DNA of 12,328 bases, from positions 1-12,328 of the forward strand of contig CAYRKT010000048.1 in the NCBI GenBank assembly GCA_964425005.1, given 5' to 3'. This DNA is from CAYRKT01 sp964425005 (lineage in GTDB: Bacteria; Synergistota; Synergistia; CAYRKT01). The position numbers and the translations under genes were made by a program. Positions 1-6,598 of this stretch are shown here, piece after piece. The notes beneath the pieces were generated by a model. It was not told the DNA's origin. It was given only the letters and a program-made list of their open reading frames with translations, and ran no database searches. How positions within the stretch are numbered: position 1 is the first letter of the stretch; every line of letters starts with the position of its first letter.

Positions 1-2264
1 GGGTCAGGGTGGGGGATCGCTTCTACTTCGGCTCCTACAGGCCCATCCTGGGCGAGGGCGGCGAGGTGGTGGGGGCTCTCTTCGTCGGCTTTCCGGAGAG
101 CGAGGTGGACGAGCTCAAGGACTACGTGGGGATGAGTTCCGCGAGAGGGGGTTACGTCCTCCTCGTCCTGGACGAGGAGGGGAGGATCGTATATCATCCC
201 AGGGAGAGGCTGGTGGGCAAGAGGGTGGTGGAGGACCTGGGCATCCTCGCCTTCGAGGAGGTCCTCAGGGGGGCCAGGCCAGGGGAGGTGGGGAGCATCT
301 CCTACTACCTCGAGGGGAGGCTGAGGAGGGCCCTCTTCACCTCCCATCCGGAGCACCGCTGGGCCCTTGTGGTCGACTACTCCCCCGCCGAGATGGCCTC
401 CGGCGTGATAGAGGGGGCCAGGGAGGGGCTCATGTCCCTGCTCAGCTCCCTGCTGATGTCGGAGAGGGTCGGTCCCTACGTGGCGTCGGTGGGGCTGTAC
501 AGGGAGGACGGAAGGCCGATAGTGGCCCTTAGGCGCGGGGAGAACGGCGAGATAGCGGAGGACAGCTCCAGGGAGCTGCCCAGGGAGGAGGGGATGGTGG
601 GCTTAGGCGAGCTTGACCTCTGGGTGGGGGAGGTCTACGCGAAGGGCGACAGGAAGCTGATGGACCTGGTCAAGTACGTGAGGGAGGGCTCTTTGACGGT
701 CGCCTTCTTGAGGATAACCCTGGACGCCGGGAGGATAAGCTCCTTCGTGGAGTCCTCCTCCTCAGGGGTGGGCGGCAGGTTCTCCCTGCTCCAGGGAGAT
801 AGGGCCTTCGACCTGAGTCCCCTGGAGATCCCGCTGGAGGGGGACTTCGCCCGAGGCCATGCCCCCGAGGGGGAGAGGGGTTACACCTTCAGGCTCAGCT
901 CTAAGGATGATTCCAGGGTCTTGCTGGCCAGGCCCGTCAGGCTCCTGGCCAGGAGGGGCCTCCTGGTGGCCTCCCTGGAGAAGGAGGAGATCATGAGGCC
1001 GGTGAGGGAGCTCCTATGGCTGATACTCAGGATCTCGGCCCTCATGGCCCTGGTCTCCGGGTCGGTGGGGGTGGCCATAGCCTCGTGGAACGCCAGGGGC
1101 GTGTCGGCGGTGGAAAAGACCGTCAGATCTCTGTCGCTGGGCAAGCTCTCCGTAGACAGGGGGAGTTTGAGCTCTGCCCTTAAGGGCCTCAAGGAGGTGG
1201 CCTCCATAGGCGCGGCCGTGGAGCTTTTGGCCATGGGGCTCAGGGAGGCCTTCGGCAGTATAGTGGCCCTTTCCTCGCTTCTCACGGGTTCGGCGCAAAG
1301 GCTCAGCGACTCGGCCGCCCGCGTCAGGGAGGTGTCTAGGTCGCTGGAGGAGGCCTTCTCCTTCTTCTCCTCCGCGTGCGGGCTCCTGAGGGCGCGCACC
1401 GAGGAGATGAGGGAGAGCGCCGAAAGGGTGGCCGAGATGGCCAGCCTGAAGGCCCTCGAGTCCCGAACCAGGAGCGGGGAGGTGATGGCGGCTTTGAGCT
1501 CCCTGGAGGGGGTCTCCTCCTCGCTCATCCTCTCCATAGGGGGTCTGGAGGAGGCCGTGCGCCTCCTCGAGGAGAGGGCCAGGGACCTGGAGGGACTTCG
1601 GCGCTCCTTCCTCAGGGTGAAGGGGTTTTTGGGCTCCGTAGCGGAGATATCCGAAAGGACGAACCTGCTGGCCCTGAACGCCGCCATAGAGGCGGCCCGC
1701 GCCGGGGAGAAGGGGAGGGGCTTCGCGGTGGTGGCCGAGGAGGTCAGGAAGCTCGCCGAGGGGGCCAGGAGCGAGGCCCTGGCCATAGCCGACTCCGTCA
1801 GGGAGCTGGAGGTGGCCATCGCCGAGGCGTCCGAGGGGATATTCGCCTCGGTGGAAACGCTCTCCAGGGTTGGGGAGGAGATCCGGGCTGGGGGAGAGAG
1901 GCTGTCCCGCGGCAGGGAGGTCTTCTCCCAGGTCGCCTCCTTCCTGGGCGAGGTGGTCTCCTCCTCGGAGGAACAGCTTTCCACCCTGAGGCGCTTCGGG
2001 GAGATGCTGGAGGAGGGGTTCCGCGAGACGGAGGAGGTCTCCAGCAGGCTCTCCTCCCTGGGGCTTTTGCTCTCCAATCTCAAGGAGGTATCCGAGGCGG
2101 TGGAGGAGCAGGTGGTGGAGCTTTCCGGGGCTTCCTTCGCCCTCCTGGAGGTCTCCTCCAGGTACGAGCTCCCCGAGGAGGCCTCCGCCCCCGACGTCGC
2201 CTCGGCCCGTGCCCTTCCCGGCGCCGGGGTGGGCCTGCTGGAGGGCGAGGGGGTGGGGGCTTGA
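1..2264 (+). CDS. Methyl-accepting chemotaxis protein, Cache-type sensor (5' partial)
   Basis: Transmembrane chemoreceptor that would pass ligand binding outside the cell to CheA/CheW and so to the flagellar motor. The frame is open to the left edge (first full codon at 3), so the N-terminus and first membrane helix are missing; 751 residues follow the GTG at 9, which is probably internal. Residues about 1-130 look like the end of a Cache domain and a following Cache_2-like unit (YHPRERLVGKRV). Residues about 150-330 form another sensor-like alpha/beta stretch. A membrane helix lies at about 335-358, then a HAMP-like linker, then a long helical signalling domain. The conserved hairpin tip is clear at about 548-584 (SERTNLLALNAAIEAARAG, then GRGFAVVAEEVRKLAE). 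There is no C-terminal NWETF-type CheR tether; the tail is rich in Ala and Gly. The stop overlaps the tadA start. The family is certain; the ligand is unknown. Confidence 0.95.
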   Translation, partial: VRVGDRFYFGSYRPILGEGGEVVGALFVGFPESEVDELKDYVGMSSARGGYVLLVLDEEGRIVYHPRERLVGKRVVEDLGILAFEEVLRGARPGEVGSISYYLEGRLRRALFTSHPEHRWALVVDYSPAEMASGVIEGAREGLMSLLSSLLMSERVGPYVASVGLYREDGRPIVALRRGENGEIAEDSSRELPREEGMVGLGELDLWVGEVYAKGDRKLMDLVKYVREGSLTVAFLRITLDAGRISSFVESSSSGVGGRFSLLQGDRAFDLSPLEIPLEGDFARGHAPEGERGYTFRLSSKDDSRVLLARPVRLLARRGLLVASLEKEEIMRPVRELLWLILRISALMALVSGSVGVAIASWNARGVSAVEKTVRSLSLGKLSVDRGSLSSALKGLKEVASIGAAVELLAMGLREAFGSIVALSSLLTGSAQRLSDSAARVREVSRSLEEAFSFFSSACGLLRARTEEMRESAERVAEMASLKALESRTRSGEVMAALSSLEGVSSSLILSIGGLEEAVRLLEERARDLEGLRRSFLRVKGFLGSVAEISERTNLLALNAAIEAARAGEKGRGFAVVAEEVRKLAEGARSEALAIADSVRELEVAIAEASEGIFASVETLSRVGEEIRAGGERLSRGREVFSQVASFLGEVVSSSEEQLSTLRRFGEMLEEGFRETEEVSSRLSSLGLLLSNLKEVSEAVEEQVVELSGASFALLEVSSRYELPEEASAPDVASARALPGAGVGLLEGEGVGA
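2226..2259 (+). other. G-run cluster over the tadA ribosome-binding site
   Basis: Five runs of three or more G (2226-2229, 2231-2233, 2243-2245, 2249-2253, 2255-2259) with loops of 1, 9, 3 and 1 nt lie on the sense strand at the end of the chemoreceptor gene. They run right up to the TTG start of tadA. The run at 2249-2259 also acts as the only Shine-Dalgarno-like sequence for that start. The cluster could fold as an RNA G-quadruplex, but the 9-nt loop is long and the gene is G-rich throughout, so chance is a fair explanation. Confidence 0.3.
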
Positions 2265-2740
2265 GCCCTGGCGAGGTCGAGCTTCGCCTCATGGAGGAGG
2301 CCTTGAGGCTCGCCGAGGCGGCCCTGAGGCTTGGGGAGGTGCCGGTCGGGGCCTTGGTGGTATCGCCCCGAGGGGAGGTGGTCTCGAGGGCCCACAACAT
2401 GAGGGAGACCCTAAGGGACCCCTTCGCCCACGCGGAGGCCCTGGCCATCAGGGAGGCCTCCTTCAGGTTGGGGTCGTGGAGGCTGGAGGGTTTCACCCTT
2501 TACTCCACCCTGGAGCCCTGCCCCATGTGCGCCGGGCTGGTCCTGCTGTCCAGGCTCTCCAGGGTGGTCTTCGGCGCCTTCGATCCCAGGATGGGCGCCA
2601 TGGGCAGTCTATACCAGCTCCACAGGGACCTAAGGCTCAACCACCGTCCCGAGGTGGTGGGAGGCGTCATGAGGGAAAGGGCGGAGGAGCTGATCTCGCG
2701 CTTCTTCAGGGGCCTCAGGGCGAGGGTCCGAAGGACCTAG
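2261..2740 (+). CDS. tadA: tRNA-specific adenosine deaminase TadA
   Basis: Cytoplasmic zinc deaminase that converts A34 to inosine in the anticodon of tRNA-Arg(ACG). From the TTG start it is 159 residues, normal for the family (about 150-170). The zinc/catalytic set is present: H57 and E59 in FAHAE, and C87 and C90 in LEPCPMCAG. The TadA-type segment SRVVFGAFDPRMGAMGSLY and the later LNHRPEV separate it from guanine and cytosine deaminases. The usual DPTAHAE motif reads DPFAHAE here. The TTG at 2261 overlaps the chemoreceptor TGA (TTGA) behind a G-rich site and gives a family-like N-terminus. The alternative is ATG at 2291 (149 residues), which lacks a well-spaced Shine-Dalgarno site. It is probably translationally coupled to the chemoreceptor gene, with no obvious functional link. 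It ends tail-to-tail on PBP1A. Confidence 0.93.
   Translation: MSPGEVELRLMEEALRLAEAALRLGEVPVGALVVSPRGEVVSRAHNMRETLRDPFAHAEALAIREASFRLGSWRLEGFTLYSTLEPCPMCAGLVLLSRLSRVVFGAFDPRMGAMGSLYQLHRDLRLNHRPEVVGGVMRERAEELISRFFRGLRARVRRT
2725..2737. other. Small perfect hairpin at the tadA/PBP1A junction
   Basis: GGTCC-GAA-GGACC forms a perfect 5-bp stem with a 3-nt loop. It ends at the base before the tadA TAG and overlaps the first base of the PBP1A stop. On the plus strand it is followed only by a short CTTTAT, and on the minus strand by no T-run. It is therefore at best a weak terminator or 3'-end stabiliser. It is the only compact inverted repeat I see at this convergent junction. Confidence 0.25.
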
Positions 2741-4896
2741 CGCTTTATCCCGTACCTCCGCAGGAGTTCCTCCAGGCGCCTGTCCACGTCCTTCTCCCGA
2801 GGGGCCGGCCTGACCTCCTGGGAGGGCCTGGGGCTGTCGATCGGCACCGGAGGGGCCAGGGGTACGTCCTCTATCCTCTCCGGCGCGGAGGGCCTGTAGG
2901 CCCCGTGGAGGGGGCAGCTGTGCTCGGGCTCCTCCCCCTCCCTCACCGCCACTGTGGTGATCCTGGGGCAGGAGGGGGTCGGCAGAGCGCCCGACTTGGC
3001 GCACACCTGTACGAAGGAGATCCCCGGCGGGACGGGGAAGGCCTTGGGGGAGGGCTGGAAGGCCAGGGCCTTCTGGGTGAACTTCCTCCATATGGGGGCC
3101 ACCACTATCCCTCCGGTCTGCATGTCGCCCAGGGGTTTGTTGTCGTCGTGCCCCGTGTATATGGCCGTGACCAGCCCCGGGACGCCCCCTATGAACCAGG
3201 AGCTCACGAAGTCGTTGGTGGTCCCCGTCTTGCCGAAGACCTGATAGCCCGGGATCTTGGCCCTCCAGGCGGTCCCGCTCTCCACCACGTGCCTGAGGAG
3301 GTCCAGCATCAGGTAGGCCGTGACCTCCGGTATGGCCCTCTCGATGCGGGGGCCTCCCTCCTCCAGCGCCACGCCCGAGCTGTCCTCCACCCGGGTTATG
3401 CCGAAGGGGCTCACCCTGTTGCCCCCGTTGGCTATGGCGCAAAACACCGCCGCCATCTCCATCGGGGTCACGCTGCAGCTCCCGAGGGCCAGCGATAGAT
3501 CCCTGGGCAGGTGGGGCGAGTTTATGCCCAGCTTCCTGGCGTAGTCCAGGATCTTCCCCACGCCCACCTCCTGGGCCAACCTCACCGCCGCGGCGTTGTA
3601 GGACTGCTCCAGGGCCTCCACCACCGTCACGGTGCCGTGGAACTTGTTGTCGAAGTTCCTGGGGGACCAGCCGTTCTCGAAGGTTATCTCCTCGTCCAAG
3701 AGCTCGTCGTTGGGGGAAAGCCCCCCGTCCACCGCGGCGGTGTAGAGCACCACCTTGAAGGCGGAACCGGGCTGCCTGTAGGCCTGGGTCGCCCGGTTGA
3801 ACTTGCTCCTGGAGAAGTCCTTTCCCCCCACCATCGCGACTATCGCCCCCGTGGACGGGTCCAGGGCCACCAGGGCCCCCTCCCCGGGGAGCTCCCTCAC
3901 CGCCTCCTCCGCCGCCGCCTGGACGTCCAGGTCCAGGGTGGTGTAGACCTTAAGCCCCCCCTTGTAGACCACGTCGGCCCCGTAGCGGGGGAGGAGCTGC
4001 TCGAAGAGGAGGTAGGAGACGAAGTGAGGAGCCCTGTTGTTGAGGTTGGTGGCCTCCTCCGCTCCCTCGTGGAGCTTTATCTCCTCTCGCAGGGCCATCT
4101 CGGCCTCGTCGTTGCTTATCCAGCCCAGGTCCCTGAGCCTCTCTATCACGTACCTCTGCCTGTTCTTGGCCCTGAGCCAGTGCCTCCTGGGGGAGTAGTT
4201 CTCGGGGGAGGCTATGAGGCCCGCCAGCATGGCGGCCTCGGCCAGGGTTAGATCCCTCGGGTGCTTGCCGAAGTAGAACCTGGAGGCCGATAGCACCCCG
4301 TAGCGGCCGTGGCCCAGGTATATCTGGTTCACGTACATCTCCAGGATCTCGTCCTTGGAGAAGCGCCTCTCCATCTGGACGGCCAGCATGGCCTCCTTGA
4401 GCTTCCGGGTCAACGTCCTCTCGGGGGTAAGGAAGACGTTCCTGGCGAGCTGCTGGGTGATGGTGCTGCCGCCCTGCGTGACCCTGCCGCTGGCCAGTAT
4501 CCTCAGGGCGGCGCGGGCTATGGCCATGGGGTTAACCCCTGCGTGTCTGTAGAAGTCCGCGTCCTCGGCGGCGAGCACGCTCTTTATCAGATAGGGGGAG
4601 ACCTCCTCCAGCCTCACCCACTGCCTCTTCTCCACGAAGAGCTCGGTTATGAGCCTCCCCTTTCGGTCGAAGACCTGCGAGGACAACCCCGGCCTGAGCT
4701 CCGAGAGCGCCTCCACAGGGGGGACCTCCTGGGCGAGCTGGTGCACGTAAAGGGCGAGGGCGAACAGCACCCCCACCCCCAGGGCCAGGGAGATCAGCAG
4801 AGCACCGCCCACTACCAGGCCCAAGATCCCCCAGAGGGAAGGGCCTTTCCCCTCCAGCTCCTCCAGCTCCTGCGCCCTGTCCTCGTCCTTCGCCAT
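2737..4896 (-). CDS. mrcA: Penicillin-binding protein 1A-type bifunctional transglycosylase/transpeptidase
   Basis: Membrane-anchored class A PBP that polymerises lipid II glycan and cross-links the stem peptides. It has 719 residues: a charged cytoplasmic head, a membrane helix at about 21-50, and a GT51 domain at about 75-250. GT51 shows the catalytic E111 (EDADFYRHAG), the QGGSTITQQLARN motif (141-153) and E183 (KDEILEMYVNQIYLG). The transpeptidase domain shows SAFK (S378/K381), SYN (432-434) and KTGT (556-559). A Cys-containing tail follows (C632, C643, C661), then a Pro-rich segment and basic end. The ATG at 4894-4896 is the first possible start, because the speD TAG lies in the same frame two codons upstream; the Shine-Dalgarno site is weak (GGACTAGGA), suggesting coupling to speD. 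It is last in the operon, and the only gene there with ATG. Confidence 0.97.
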   Translation of the reverse strand: MAKDEDRAQELEELEGKGPSLWGILGLVVGGALLISLALGVGVLFALALYVHQLAQEVPPVEALSELRPGLSSQVFDRKGRLITELFVEKRQWVRLEEVSPYLIKSVLAAEDADFYRHAGVNPMAIARAALRILASGRVTQGGSTITQQLARNVFLTPERTLTRKLKEAMLAVQMERRFSKDEILEMYVNQIYLGHGRYGVLSASRFYFGKHPRDLTLAEAAMLAGLIASPENYSPRRHWLRAKNRQRYVIERLRDLGWISNDEAEMALREEIKLHEGAEEATNLNNRAPHFVSYLLFEQLLPRYGADVVYKGGLKVYTTLDLDVQAAAEEAVRELPGEGALVALDPSTGAIVAMVGGKDFSRSKFNRATQAYRQPGSAFKVVLYTAAVDGGLSPNDELLDEEITFENGWSPRNFDNKFHGTVTVVEALEQSYNAAAVRLAQEVGVGKILDYARKLGINSPHLPRDLSLALGSCSVTPMEMAAVFCAIANGGNRVSPFGITRVEDSSGVALEEGGPRIERAIPEVTAYLMLDLLRHVVESGTAWRAKIPGYQVFGKTGTTNDFVSSWFIGGVPGLVTAIYTGHDDNKPLGDMQTGGIVVAPIWRKFTQKALAFQPSPKAFPVPPGISFVQVCAKSGALPTPSCPRITTVAVREGEEPEHSCPLHGAYRPSAPERIEDVPLAPPVPIDSPRPSQEVRPAPREKDVDRRLEELLRRYGIKR

Positions 4897-4899
4897 ATC

Positions 4900-5304
4900 C
4901 TAGTCCGACAGGTCCTCCTCCCAGGTGACTATGCTGTGGTAGAAGAGGTTGTCCCCCTCGCTCAGACCCCTGGAGAGCTCGGTCACGTGGACCTGCTCGG
5001 CCCCTATGGCCTCCACTATGAAGTCCACCGCGTCCTCCGGCTTGGCCTCCCTTCCGCAGGTGTATATGTCCAGCGCGGTGTATCCCACCTCGGGCCAGGT
5101 GTGGACCGATATGTGCGACTCAGAGATCACCACCACGCCGCTCACCCCGTTGGGCGGGAAGCGATGAAAGGATATCGCCCAGATCTTGGCCCTGGCGCGG
5201 TTTGCCGCCTCGACGACTATGGCCTGCATCCTCTCCACGTCGCCTATGACGGCTGGGTCGCACAAGGAAGCCTCCACTATGTAGTGCCTCCCTATGGGCT
5301 CCAA
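4900..5304 (-). CDS. speD: S-adenosylmethionine decarboxylase proenzyme (SpeD, prokaryotic class 1)
   Basis: Pyruvoyl enzyme that decarboxylates S-adenosylmethionine to the aminopropyl donor for spermidine synthesis. The 134-residue proenzyme should self-cleave between E62 and S63 in VVVISESHIS to give beta and alpha chains, with S63 becoming the pyruvoyl group. H68 and C83 (HTWPE and YTCG) sit at the positions I recall for the catalytic residues of the Thermotoga maritima enzyme. The early GRH and the FHRFPPNGVSG segment are also family marks. The TTG at 5302-5304 is forced: an in-frame TGA lies three codons upstream, and GGAGGTGA sits 6 nt before it. The C-terminal 20 residues (ending WEEDLSD) look different from the Thermotoga tail. 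No spermidine synthase (SpeE) is in the window. Some SpeD relatives have changed substrate to arginine or ornithine, so specificity is likely but not proven. Confidence 0.94.
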   Translation of the reverse strand: MEPIGRHYIVEASLCDPAVIGDVERMQAIVVEAANRARAKIWAISFHRFPPNGVSGVVVISESHISVHTWPEVGYTALDIYTCGREAKPEDAVDFIVEAIGAEQVHVTELSRGLSEGDNLFYHSIVTWEEDLSD

Positions 5305-5310
5305 GGACCT

Positions 5311-5318
5311 TCACCTCC
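5311..5318 (-). promoter_or_regulatory. Strong Shine-Dalgarno site fixing the speD TTG start
   Basis: Read on the minus strand, GGAGGTGA lies 6 nt before the TTG at 5302-5304 and pairs well with the 16S anti-Shine-Dalgarno sequence. The TGA within it is in frame with speD, so no upstream start is possible. The conserved N-terminal GRH of the enzyme begins at the fifth codon after this TTG. This is strong evidence that TTG is a genuine start here. Confidence 0.85.
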
Positions 5319-5328
5319 GTTCCCCGAT

Positions 5329-6582
5329 CTAGAACTCCAGGGAGGGATAGAGGGGGAACCCCTCCAGCAGCGAGGCCACCTCGCCCCTCACCCTCTCCAG
5401 CTCCGAAGGGTTGTCCCTGAAGCTTATGGCCATGTCTATGAGCTCGGCGATCCTCCGCATCTCCTTCACGCCCATGCCCCTGGTGGTCACAGCGGGGGTG
5501 CCCATCCTTATGCCGCTGGTGACCATGGGCTTTTGGGGGTCGAAGGGGATCATGTTCTTGTTGACCGTTATGCCCACCTCCTCAAGGATCCTCTCCGCCT
5601 CCTTGCCGGTTATCCCCTTGGGGCGAAGGTCCACCAGCAACATGTGGTTGTCCGTCCCGCCCGAGACCAGCCTGAACCCCAGCTCCGACAGAGCGGAGGC
5701 CAGGGCCCTGGCGTTCTCCACCACAGCTCTGGCGTAGGCCTTGAACGACTCCTCCATGGCCAGCTTGAAGCAGGTGGCCTTGGCGGCTATGACGTGCATC
5801 AGCGGACCCCCCTGGCAACCGGGGAAGACCGCCCTGTCGATCTCCTCGGCCAGCTCCCCCTTGCAGAGGATCAGCGCCCCCCTGGGCCCCCTGAGCGTCT
5901 TGTGGGTGGTGGTGGTGACCACCTGGGCGTGGGGGACGGGGCTCGGATGCACTCCTCCCGCCACCAGCCCGGCGATGTGGGCCATGTCCACCATCAAGAC
6001 CGCCCCCACCTCGTCGGCGATCCTCCTGAAGCGCTCGAAGTCTATGAAGCGGGGGTAAGCGCTTGCTCCCGCCACTATGACCCTGGGCCTGTGCTCCCTG
6101 GCCAGGGCCTCCACCTGGTCGTAATCTATGGTCTCCGAGTCGGGCCTAACCCCGTAGGAGACCACCTTATAGGTCCTGCCCGAGAAGTTTATCGGGTGCC
6201 CGTGGGTGAGGTGCCCTCCGTGGGCCAGGCTCATGGCGAGCATCGTGTCCCCGGGCTTCAGCAGGGCCACGTAGACGGCCATGTTGGCCTGGCTGCCCGA
6301 GTGGGGCTGCACGTTGGCGTGCTCGGCCCCGAAGAGGGCCTTGGCCCTCTCGCAGGCTATCTCCTCCACCCTCTCGACGAACTGACAGCCGCCGTAGTAC
6401 TTCCTGTGCGGGTACCCTTCGGCATACTTGTTGGTGAGGCAGGAGCCCTGGAGCTGTAATATCGAAAGGGGGGCGAAGTTCTCCGAGGCTATGAGCTCGA
6501 CGGTGCCCCTCTGCCTGGACAGCTCCGACCTCACCAGCTCGTATACCTCCCGGTCTACCTCCTCGACGCTCCTGTAGAACAA
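5329..6582 (-). CDS. glyA: Serine hydroxymethyltransferase
   Basis: Cytoplasmic PLP enzyme that interconverts serine plus tetrahydrofolate with glycine plus 5,10-methylene-tetrahydrofolate, the main one-carbon source. At 417 residues it is full length. Family marks in order: ELIASENF (29-36), NKYAEGYPHRKYYGG (51-65), PHSGSQAN (93-100), D199 and H202 in MVDMAHIAGLVAGG, and the PLP lysine K228 in TTTTHKTLRGPRG. Late in the protein come NKNMIPFD and SGIRMGTPA. The TTG at 6580-6582 is effectively forced: the nearest in-frame stop is 11 codons upstream and no ATG, GTG or TTG lies between; a GA-rich Shine-Dalgarno stretch precedes it. It follows glmM by 16 nt and precedes speD by 24 nt. GlyA and SpeD both touch methionine/one-carbon metabolism, which may explain their pairing. 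Confidence 0.98.
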   Translation of the reverse strand: MFYRSVEEVDREVYELVRSELSRQRGTVELIASENFAPLSILQLQGSCLTNKYAEGYPHRKYYGGCQFVERVEEIACERAKALFGAEHANVQPHSGSQANMAVYVALLKPGDTMLAMSLAHGGHLTHGHPINFSGRTYKVVSYGVRPDSETIDYDQVEALAREHRPRVIVAGASAYPRFIDFERFRRIADEVGAVLMVDMAHIAGLVAGGVHPSPVPHAQVVTTTTHKTLRGPRGALILCKGELAEEIDRAVFPGCQGGPLMHVIAAKATCFKLAMEESFKAYARAVVENARALASALSELGFRLVSGGTDNHMLLVDLRPKGITGKEAERILEEVGITVNKNMIPFDPQKPMVTSGIRMGTPAVTTRGMGVKEMRRIAELIDMAISFRDNPSELERVRGEVASLLEGFPLYPSLEF

Positions 6583-6584
6583 GT

Positions 6585-6598
6585 CCCCTCCCCCCTCC
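6585..6598 (-). promoter_or_regulatory. GA-rich ribosome-binding region of glyA
   Basis: The 16-nt gap between glmM and glyA is almost pure G and A on the sense strand, with two overlapping Shine-Dalgarno-like cores. The nearer one (GGAGGGG) ends 2 nt before the TTG start. No other start codon lies between this site and the upstream in-frame stop at 6613-6615. Confidence 0.6.

Noticed and set aside
881..2395. A 504-codon open frame on the minus strand antisense to the chemoreceptor
   Set aside because: The product is Ser/Arg/Ala-rich and low complexity, a mirror of the chemoreceptor codons, and runs across the gene end into tadA; it is a codon-bias shadow.
2725..2750. A Rho-independent terminator at the tadA/PBP1A junction
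   Set aside because: The stem is only 5 bp, and there is no real T-run on either strand after it.
2209..3498. A 429-codon plus-strand frame over the tadA and PBP1A region
   Set aside because: It overlaps two clear genes in other frames, and the translation is Gly/Pro/Arg-rich with no motif.
5120..5314. A 64-codon minus-strand frame starting at GTG 5314 within the speD ribosome-binding site
   Set aside because: Its start lies in the speD Shine-Dalgarno sequence and it reads speD out of frame; the product has no family features.
4309..6459. A 716-codon open frame on the plus strand running antisense to PBP1A, speD and glyA
   Set aside because: It crosses three well-supported genes on the other strand, its protein is rich in Gly, His, Leu and Pro with no recognisable motif, and GC-rich codon bias readily leaves such antisense frames open.
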